Shown here: positions 56,492 to 64,000 of the stretch, piece by piece
Numbering within the stretch: the stretch's first letter is position 1
Layout of the letters: each line of letters begins with the position of its first letter
Assembly (NCBI GenBank): GCA_022813625.1
Contig: JAKLMB010000007.1
Span: 372,001 to 436,000 of the forward strand
Length of the DNA stretch: 64,000 bases
Source: Aaosphaeria pasadenensis
Lineage: Eukaryota > Ascomycota > Dothideomycetes > Pleosporales
Direction of reading: 5' to 3'
Notes under the pieces: generated by a model
Databases searched by the model: none
The model's input: only the letters and a program-made list of their open reading frames with translations
Told to the model about the DNA's origin: nothing
Position numbers and translations under genes: made by a program

Positions 56492-57106
56492 GCGCGAACG
56501 ACTCCCATAGTCTTTGACGATGAGATGTAACGACTGTAAGTTCTTCGCAGGTTGCTCTGAGCAGTGCGAAGGACTGACACTATAAGGCTTTGCTTCACAC
56601 TATTCTCCATATCTTCGAATATGACTTTTATCGGCGACGGCGTTGGTGACTGGATTGTTTGACATGTGGGCGGACTGGAACGATTGGGCTAGCATTTGCC
56701 CACAGATGGAGATACCTACCTGACAAACGACCACACGTCAGAGATGTCGTTGCATTCAATGCATGCACATACCCTAATTAGCGTAATCAATCAAATTATA
56801 ACTTTCTCGAAACTGTAAAAGTGGAATGAACTACTTCACGAACTGGAAGTGACTTGAACACACACCAAGATTACAACAAGATCTCCCCCACAAAGCTTAC
56901 CCCTGCTAGCGTGACGTCAGGCCTACCTACAATATTTACGAATTTAAAACATGAGGCGAAATATGATGAATGTTCCAATTCCCCACCCCGCATTTTCAAT
57001 CTACCTCCCATCAAGAAAAAAAACAATTAGTCACCAATAAGAAAAGTGTCTTAAACCCCCAATGGGAGAATACCGCCAGGGAGCCGCACGATACAGACAC
57101 AGCAAC
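56492..57106. promoter_or_regulatory. Intergenic; 3' flank of microprotein gene and promoter of DCG1
   Basis: Non-coding; includes a perfect CRE palindrome listed separately. Minus-strand ORFs here overlap DCG1 and are not supported. Confidence 0.5.
56912..56919. promoter_or_regulatory. CRE-type palindrome TGACGTCA
   Basis: A perfect 8-bp site for ATF/CREB-type bZIP factors (AtfA/Atf1 class in fungi), 188-195 bases before the DCG1 start codon. An exact palindrome of this kind is expected about once per 64 kb by chance, so the support is moderate. Confidence 0.4.
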
Positions 57107-57903
57107 ATGCGCTCGATACTCATAATCCAACCCAACTCGACAAAGTCCATGACCGAAGCCCTCGTGCCCTTGGTCGACTCATTGCAATTCCAAAATGTCA
57201 CCATCAAACCCCTTGCACTATGACTACATTTGCAACTGCAACTGACTGTAGTTAGCAGACCACATACGAGTACTTCACCGCGCCTTCGGGGCCCAAGAGC
57301 ATCAACGACGAGGACGACGCAGTAGAAAGCGTAAAGCACTGTCTGCCGGAGCTTGAAAAGGTTCTCGACAAGCACGACGGGTTCCTGGTCGCGTGCTACT
57401 CAAAGCACCCACTCGTACCCATCCTGAAGGGCAAAGCGGCCATCAAGAATGGCCGCAAGGCTGTCACGGGGATCTTCGAGGCGAGCGTGGGCACGAGTCT
57501 GCAGGCGATCCACCCGGAGGAGAAGTTCGGGATCGTGAGCACGGGAAAGGTGTGGGAGGGGATTCTGACGGAGGCCGTGGTGGGGTTCCTGGGGACGAAG
57601 GGGGAGGAGGGAGGGGGGAGGTTTGCGGGCGTGGAGACAACGGGGTTGAATGCTACTGACTTGCACGATGCGCCGGCGGAGGAGGTGAGGAGGAGGATGA
57701 AGGATGCGGTGAAGAGGCTGTTGAGGAAGGGGAGCGTGGGTGCGATTTGTCTTGGTTGCGCGGGAATGGCGGGGATGGACGAGATGGTGCGGGAGGCGTG
57801 TGTGGAGGAACTTGGGGAGGAGGATGGGCGGAGAATAAGGATTGTGGATGGGGTGGTTGCGGGCGTGGCATGGCTTGAAGGAGCCGTCAGATCTGGTTTC
57901 TAG
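57107..57903 (+). CDS. DCG1: Asp/Glu/hydantoin racemase-family protein, Dcg1-like, 244 aa
   Basis: Member of the cofactor-independent racemase superfamily; yeast Dcg1 is linked to allantoin and nitrogen metabolism, but its reaction is not established. Two exons, 57107-57196 and 57259-57903. The N-terminus SILIIQPNSTKSMTEALVPLV is the family's signature. Next come YEYFTAPSGPKSIND, CLPELEKVLDKHDGFLVACYS with the first catalytic Cys, and later ICLGCAGM with the second; the two Cys act as paired acid and base in this family. The total length equals yeast Dcg1. The intron donor is poor (GTCACC), and the acceptor may be TTAG or three bases later at GCAG, so one residue at the join is uncertain. A CRE palindrome lies upstream. 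Confidence 0.85.
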
Positions 57904-58306
57904 CGAGGCCAGGCGAGCCTCGGGTGGTACAAAGATCTTGCTTTGAGAGAAGGAAATTGATACGAATAGCACCCATACTGTATGTATGGTGATACAATTG
58001 ATCATTCGGCTTACTTTGTGATAGTAAGAACTATGGATGTTCTATTTAAGAGGACCCTTGTACCGGGATGACGTCGATCCTGTTAAGCTTAGGAATAGCT
58101 CCATAGACGACAACATAGCTTCAACTCAACATCAGCTCACCATTTCTGTCATTATCCGTCTTTACATCTCACGTTATCCCTAGGTCTAACAATATCTATA
58201 ACTTCGACAGAGAATTGTAGCTCCTGTAGCCCGCCAATTTCTATGTCACTATTTCTGAGCCAAAACTAAGCATCCCGGGGTGAACTACATATAATCATAT
58301 CAAGAG
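57904..58306. other. Short intergenic region
   Basis: Between DCG1 and the F-box gene. Possible weak TGACGTCG at 58069-58076. No gene seen. Confidence 0.5.
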
Positions 58307-59863
58307 ATGGAACTCCAGGAACCACCAGAACCACTTCGGTCCGGCATGGACTCTCTTCCCAACGAACTCATCATCAAGATTGCCACCCACCTTGACCAGC
58401 CGCCTCCCTCAATAACCAAGTTCTCACACGAACCTTCCGGTGGCCTGACCAGCTCTACCTCAATACCTTTAAAGTCGTTCTCCTTAGTCTGCTGGCGGTG
58501 GAGAAAAATCGTGTTACCAATCTTGTTCAACTACTCCAGAGTTCCGATAGATGACTGTCCGCAGTGGGTTCCAATCGATGCTCGACTTATAGAAAACATG
58601 CAGGGCCAGCTCAGCCGTCTAAGCAACCACGAGTTTCAGATCTACACGAAGATGAGGAGCAAATTCAAGAGCAGTAGTGTGTTCGCCTTCGACGAAGCGT
58701 TCGACGACCTCCTGGTGAATCTCTGTCGAGTTCAAGAAGACGACGCCTTTCTGAAATCCGTACCCAACATCCTATGGCTTCCGCACTTGCCGCGATCCTA
58801 CGCAAACTTCGTCCTCTTCATTTCACAGTACGAACTCAGACACCACATCCGAAGCGTCGTCGTCTATACTGAACGAGACTACGAGCTCCGCCATATCCCC
58901 ACCGCCGACGCTCCTCTCAGCCGCGCCGTCTCCGAAATCTGGACTCAAATCTTCCTCCACCTCAACCCAACCCGTGTCGTCGTCGCTGCTCCCCCCTCAA
59001 CCCTAGCCGGCCTCCTCGATACCCAACTCCTGAGCTCCGACACATGGGCATTCCAGATGCGAATGCACTACATCGAGCTCATCCAACCCGACCCCCACAC
59101 CCACCAACCCCCCATCCAGCACCAAAGCTCCTCCTGCCGCCCCTGGGACTCCGCCCTCATCCACCGCCGCCCATGGCAGCACCTATCCTACAACGAAGGG
59201 TCCTCGATCCCCGCATACAGCACCTACGAATACCACCTGAAGCAAACCCCCAAAATCCTCTACCTCCTCCTCCTCCGCCTCTCCCGAGAATGCTCCCCCT
59301 GCTGCAACATCCGCTCCTTCGCCTTCACCGCCGTCTTCCCCTTCAGCACCAACACCATCGCCACCGTCCGCGCACTCCAGCGCATCTCCACGCTCCGCGA
59401 CGCCACTTTCCAGGTCGCTCCCGGCGCGGAGAACGACCTCCTGAGTAACACGAAACGGCTCGGGAGGGCGCAGCCGAGGGACCTGTGGTTGGAGTGGAAC
59501 GGGAACTACGACGCTATCACGCATTTTCTAGGCTTGCGGGATTTCGAGGACGGGGGCAGCTTCACGAGTGTGGATTGTGCGGCTGAGTGGGAGGGCGCGA
59601 GGTGGGATGGGCAGATGTGGACGAGGGGGGCGGAGGCGGTGGGTGGGAAGGTGAGTCAGTTGGCGGTGGAGGTGCAGGAGTATGTTGATAAGTTGGCGGG
59701 GAGGGGAATTGGATGGAAGAGTGTTGGGGTGGGGAGGTGGGTGAGGGCGAAGGAGGAGGATAGAGTGGTGGAGGAGGGAGGTGCTGCTGCTGCTGATGGT
59801 ACTGGTCAGGTCGGAGATGGAATGGCTGGGGCGGCGACTGCTCCGGCGGTTATTTTACTGTAG
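58307..59863 (+). CDS. F-box-like protein, 518 aa
   Basis: Single exon. Residues ~14-75 form an F-box: MDSLPNELIIKIATHL, an inserted Ser/Pro loop, then PLKSFSLVCWRWRKIVLPILF. F-boxes dock on Skp1 in SCF ubiquitin ligases, so this is probably a substrate adaptor or an F-box regulatory protein. The remaining ~440 residues have hydrophobic segments spaced like the poorly conserved C-terminal region found in many ascomycete F-box proteins (HHIRSVVVYTERDYE, then TRVVVAAPPSTLAGLL), without clear LRR or WD repeats. The last ~50 residues are Gly/Ala/Glu-rich. A possible second ATG (codon 14) sits exactly at the F-box start and could be used instead. The target is unknown. Confidence 0.8.
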   Translation: MELQEPPEPLRSGMDSLPNELIIKIATHLDQPPPSITKFSHEPSGGLTSSTSIPLKSFSLVCWRWRKIVLPILFNYSRVPIDDCPQWVPIDARLIENMQGQLSRLSNHEFQIYTKMRSKFKSSSVFAFDEAFDDLLVNLCRVQEDDAFLKSVPNILWLPHLPRSYANFVLFISQYELRHHIRSVVVYTERDYELRHIPTADAPLSRAVSEIWTQIFLHLNPTRVVVAAPPSTLAGLLDTQLLSSDTWAFQMRMHYIELIQPDPHTHQPPIQHQSSSCRPWDSALIHRRPWQHLSYNEGSSIPAYSTYEYHLKQTPKILYLLLLRLSRECSPCCNIRSFAFTAVFPFSTNTIATVRALQRISTLRDATFQVAPGAENDLLSNTKRLGRAQPRDLWLEWNGNYDAITHFLGLRDFEDGGSFTSVDCAAEWEGARWDGQMWTRGAEAVGGKVSQLAVEVQEYVDKLAGRGIGWKSVGVGRWVRAKEEDRVVEEGGAAAADGTGQVGDGMAGAATAPAVILL

Positions 59864-62800
59864 ATCGGTTCTCGGTCGTGATGTTTGGGTCGTACAGTCA
59901 AGTTGGATATGGGTACGGCGTTGTCCACCTATGAATTGTCTCTACTTTGGTAGTTGTTCGCAATGATAGCAACGCAAGGTCAATTATCAACACAATGAAC
60001 GATCGCAAGCAACCCTCCAGCTGTATGACTATCCCGCCATATCCCTCCAATGCAAGTCAAATATATTAATACCAACTCTCTAAACATAAAAAACCAGACC
60101 TCTACCAGTACGCTATCGAATCCACCACCCAGCGTAATTACACAAACTGAAAGGAAAAGAGGTATGAAATAAAATAAAAACTTAAAAACTTGATACACCC
60201 CTCTACCTTTCGAACAAGCATAACAACATGCTCTCTCTCTCTTGACTTGTACACCTCTCACAACAATTCCATTCCAAAGCGATCCCACAAACACAGACAA
60301 CCAACCTCCCTCCCCTGCCTTCATCTCCACCTACAAAATAACTACAACAGCATGTTACCCTACACTCTACTACGCTCCACCAATGCCTTGTCTTACCTTG
60401 CACGAACTATACTCAGTGAATACAATACATCATAGATAACGGATCATCGTGGGAGGGTTCTGCCTTTTTTGTTGTGGTCAGTGTGGTATGTGTGAAGAGA
60501 TAGTAATTGGATCTGTGGTACTGGTGATAGTGGGGGAATGTGATTGTATTGGTACAAGTAAATAGTTGGATAGGTTTTTGATAGTAAATTACTGATACTA
60601 TCTTTTACTCTTGTCGTGATAGATGGAAGGAATGAGAACATTGTTTATCTTCTATCAAAGTAGGAGGCAAGTGATGAATGCATGAATCTATAAGATGATT
60701 ACAGATCAAGAGCAGCTAAGGATATAGGGCAATTAAGACTGCAGGGTGGTTATGGACATAGGATGATTTAGGGCATAGAACAGTGCAATGTCATCTCATA
60801 TGTTTCTATGCTTGGAAACAGCAGGTTGCATTACAGATGTCCTGTGGGTTTCTTGGATGCTGGGTAGGAGGTGTAGTATTTGTATTTGTGTCAGGGGAAG
60901 AGGATGGTTGGGTTGTTGATATCTAGGGTGTTAGTATCCAGATATTGTTTTGGAAGCAATAGAATTACGCTTTAGGACGAATCCGACTTTTATAGAGAGT
61001 CGTGTTGGTGTGTTAGGAGATATAAGTTTCCACTGCACAGGTCTAGTATGTCATGGCACAATCTCTTTAAAAGTCGTGGTTAGTACTTTGGACAGAGGTC
61101 TAAGATATGTGTTGCATAGGTGAATATAATAGATGATATACTGTAAACAAGTAACGCCAACAAATGGTCCATACCAAGGTACAATGTTGCAGGTGTATGA
61201 TGTAATGTATGTTTTCCCTTATCGACTGATGGTCTTTTGGAACGTAATGTTTTGAGCAAAGGTCTAGACCAAATGCAGATTGCATATGCTCTAGGATCTG
61301 GCGATGTACTCGTATGTAGTAGTGATCTACCCTCGTACCATCTAGTCGAAAGTACCGTTCGTATTGTAAGATGTGTTTCTGAGTGATTGGGATACCGATC
61401 TCTGTCTCGACTGGATGCTAAAGTCACGAACGCCATGCTGTCTCAAATAGACTGCCGATTGGGGGAGTGGTACGAATGCAGTCTCAGGTCTTAGCGAAAA
61501 TGTGGCTTCTGCAAGTTGATGTCCAGACCATTATCGTCATCATCGACCAATTGGTGCAAGTACTAGGCTCAATGATTTCTTGCCGACCTGGAGCATGCGA
61601 CAGGAACGTGCGTCTGGAGAATAGAACAGGTTATTCCCTGCATACGTCGCCTCCTTAACGCGGCGACAACAACTTCAACGAGGACGAACTTTGTCGACAT
61701 GATAACAATCGGAGCATTGCTCCACAATGTCACCCTGGAATAAAATGAAAACTTCAAGTTCTTCACATGTCGAATGCGTCCCGTAACGCGCATACATGCC
61801 GTGCCAAGGGAAATCATCCGGCTGTTGATCCCCAGATCCGCTGTACCTCAATCGAACAACAGTCGCTACTATCACTGTATGATGCCGGGATCCCGTGCCG
61901 CGAAGAAAAGGTGGGGCCAATATCATGCAATTAGAAAATCTCACCAATTGAATCAGGACTTCTGAGGTATTCGTAGGGAAAAAAACAAGCGTAGAGCGAA
62001 GATGGGAAGTTTCGTCATCGTGATTCTGGATCGATTGTTGCGATCAATGACATCTTCCCCGATGCGCCACATTGCGCTAATCGGCTGGCACGGGCTGGCG
62101 GCGAATACAAAGTACAATTGAGTGGGTACAGTGGCTAAAAGGTCTAATTAATTGAATGAGCGAACTTGCTGGTTTATTGGTCTGCTTTATACTTCATGGA
62201 TAACTCGGGGTGGTGCTGGTTGTAGCTTGTAGCTTGTTGTTGTTATTTTCTATCTTGTCAGCAATCGCGCAAGATACACAACATCCCCAATCGAGATTTG
62301 ATAGCTGCATAGCTGCATGTCATGTCGACGCCACTCTGTCGTATCAGATACCTATGGCATTGTCCGATGGGAATGGCAATCCTATGTGATTTTGGCTGAA
62401 ATGTGATGAGAAAGCCATGACGCAGCCCTGGTCTTAAGTCCGTGCACAACATGATGCGAATAGGCGTGGACGTGGACGTGGGCATGAAGCATGGCATCCT
62501 GGAGGCTGATCAGCAGAAACGAGACGTCACATCAGGCAAGCGCTCGCCGCATTCCAAAACCTCCGTTCTGCAGGATGATTAGGACAAGGGGACACCTGTT
62601 TTGAGCCTGACCTGATCCAATTGAGTGACAATCTCGCTAGCAAAGGCAAGGAGAAGGACAAGGGACGGGTTGTGATCCAAGGGAAGCGGGGGCGGATATC
62701 AAGACGGGACAGGATGAGCGAGTATGTAATGTGTGTTCCAGGATCTTGGGTTTGGATGCGCTTTGTGGCTGTCACCAACCCTTCCCCTCCTGGGACGTGG

Positions 62801-63581
62801 CTATTCATCGATGGATGTAGATCATGGATCGTGGATCAATAGTTGAATCCTTGCCGGTGAGATGTTGTGTACATGTGTACCTAACATACTCATGGCATGG
62901 TGCTGGTGGCATGTCAATTGCTTTCGTACGACTAGTATTGTACCTCTCTTGGGCACAAAGAAGGTACCTCGTAAGGACATGTGAAGACATAACTTGAACA
63001 ATAATGTATGCACTGAATCAGGTACAGTATCAAGTTCATTGTGAGTTGGCAAGTAGAGAGTACTATACTTGTGCGAGTATGGTGAAGAATTGATGAAATG
63101 CGTGGAGGTGCTTGGCTTGAGCCTACTTCCCCTTTCCCTTTCCCTTCTTAGCATTAGGAGGAATTGTTGTCCGTCTCCTCCCCCCGTCTTTGTACTCGTA
63201 GGTTGGTAGCTATGAATTATGATGATGTGATGATGTGATGACGTCGCTGCCCGCTCTGCGACACGCGCCTGTACCACGGCAACGCCCACATGCCCTGAGC
63301 AACCAAATAAAAGTCTCTCCCTCTCCACCTTTATCTTTCGCACCTTCTTCTCTTAATACAACAAACAACAACACTCACATTCACACTCAACCTCATCTCA
63401 GACGCTGCAAACTCCTTCCCTTTCTCCAATTCCAATCTCAATACCATTACCATCCACTAGCCCTAAACTCCATCCCCCACTGCGGCTTCATCCTTTGCCG
63501 CATTGCTACCTTGCGATTGTTTTCTTTCTCTAGTGATACCCAGATACCCTAATTGAGGCCATTCCCTCTTCGCAAACAGTC
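59864..63581. other. Gene-poor stretch of 3.7 kb
   Basis: Between the F-box gene and the HAM1_N-type gene. No ORF over 173 codons and none with motifs. It has octamer copies at 61307-61314 and 63193-63200, an imperfect GATGATGT repeat near 63220-63240 running into TGACGTCG (63239-63246), and a CT-rich leader (63310-63480) just before the next ATG. It may hold non-coding RNA or a long 5' leader for the downstream gene. Confidence 0.5.
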
Positions 63582-64000
63582 ATGTCTTCTTCTAAAGCTG
63601 TGAACGTCCCTACGGACGTCAAGCAAAAGGAGATTGATGTCAAGTAGGTTCTATTTCTACCTCAATTCAATGGCGGATTTTGCTAACAATCTTCTCAGCA
63701 ACAAGCTCCAGCTTTATGGCATTTGGCAAGGTAAGCTTCCCTATTGTCACAGATTTATCTCGTAACACCATGATGTCGCGTGCGTTTATCCTCCTACGTC
63801 ATGAGGGCCCGTTGTAGGGAAAAGAGTTTTGTTGGCCCAGTTCCCCGATTGCAATTGGTTAATCATGTTATGGGACACTATAATCGCGCGGCATCAATGG
63901 CATTGCTTGTCTGGAAAGTTGCTAACATTCTCTAGCCTTCGCAAACGGCAAGGTCCCCTCCAACCAGCAAATCGACATTGCTCTAAATAGCGCCCTTGCT
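63582..64000 (+). CDS. HAM1_N/DUF5923-type protein, first three exons only
   Basis: Exons 63582-63643, 63699-63730 and 63936 onward, running off the window end. The introns are 55 and 205 bases with consensus sites (donors GTAGGT and GTAAGC). The visible protein starts MSSSKAVNVPTDVKQKEID, then NNKLQLYGIWQAFANGK and VPSNQQIDIALNSALA. The last two blocks match my recollection of the N-terminal region of HAM1-type / DUF5923 fungal proteins, large proteins related to lipid-transfer-like folds and hyphal fusion. The match rests on about 35 residues, so the family is likely but not certain. Very short early exons are common in these genes. Confidence 0.65.

Overview
The window is a nuclear segment of a filamentous ascomycete (Pezizomycotina). 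Genes are split by short GT-AG introns, mostly 49-160 bases, with GTAAGT/GTGAGT donors and CTAAC/CTGAC-type branch points. Typical filamentous-ascomycete families are present: a fungal rhodopsin-like receptor, a TRI12-type MFS pump, DUF8021, a HAM1-type N-terminus, and GPI-anchored Ser/Thr/Pro-rich wall proteins. Genes lie on both strands, separated by 0.3-4 kb of non-coding DNA. I cannot name the species. All exon joins were worked out by eye and checked for reading frame and consensus. Protein lengths depend on those joins.

Layout. 1-667: end of a membrane protein that begins upstream. 1516-4064: two divergent short-chain dehydrogenases. 6014-10401: rhodopsin-like seven-helix protein and a TRI12-family efflux pump. 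11222-13942: two small or uncertain genes and the rRNA methyltransferase BMT6. 14814-21487: a membrane-anchored pepsin-like protein whose active site looks dead, then a very long secreted repeat protein with a GPI-like tail. 21789-27309, all minus strand: PHS1 (fatty-acid elongation dehydratase), a RING protein with SUMO-interacting motifs, and PRP19 (splicing ubiquitin ligase). 28519-33781: a secreted GH31 alpha-glucosidase and a P450. 34567-40536: DOT1, uracil phosphoribosyltransferase and a FEX/CrcB fluoride exporter. 40702-44849, all minus: three secreted proteins. 49078-52285: Sac7-like RhoGAP. 54719-59863: TIM9, a 41-residue three-exon microprotein, a DCG1-like racemase-family enzyme and an F-box protein. 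63582 to the end: start of a HAM1_N-type protein.

How the genes fit together. Most are housekeeping genes with no shared pathway: splicing, chromatin, rRNA modification, mitochondrial import, pyrimidine salvage, lipid elongation and fluoride resistance. The secreted and wall-associated genes (dead protease-like protein, repeat protein, alpha-glucosidase, small secreted protein, DUF8021, GPI protein) form a loose cell-surface theme. The dehydrogenases, receptor, pump and P450 resemble accessory metabolism, but there is no polyketide, peptide or terpene synthase, so I do not call a biosynthetic cluster.

Best leads: the microprotein at 56219; the pepsin-like protein lacking its first catalytic Asp; the SIM-plus-RING candidate SUMO-targeted ubiquitin ligase; the five-unit beta-type repeat; and an octamer, TACTCGTA/TACGAGTA, that recurs about 13 times in non-coding DNA, including a 10-bp-phased block at 33861-33900.
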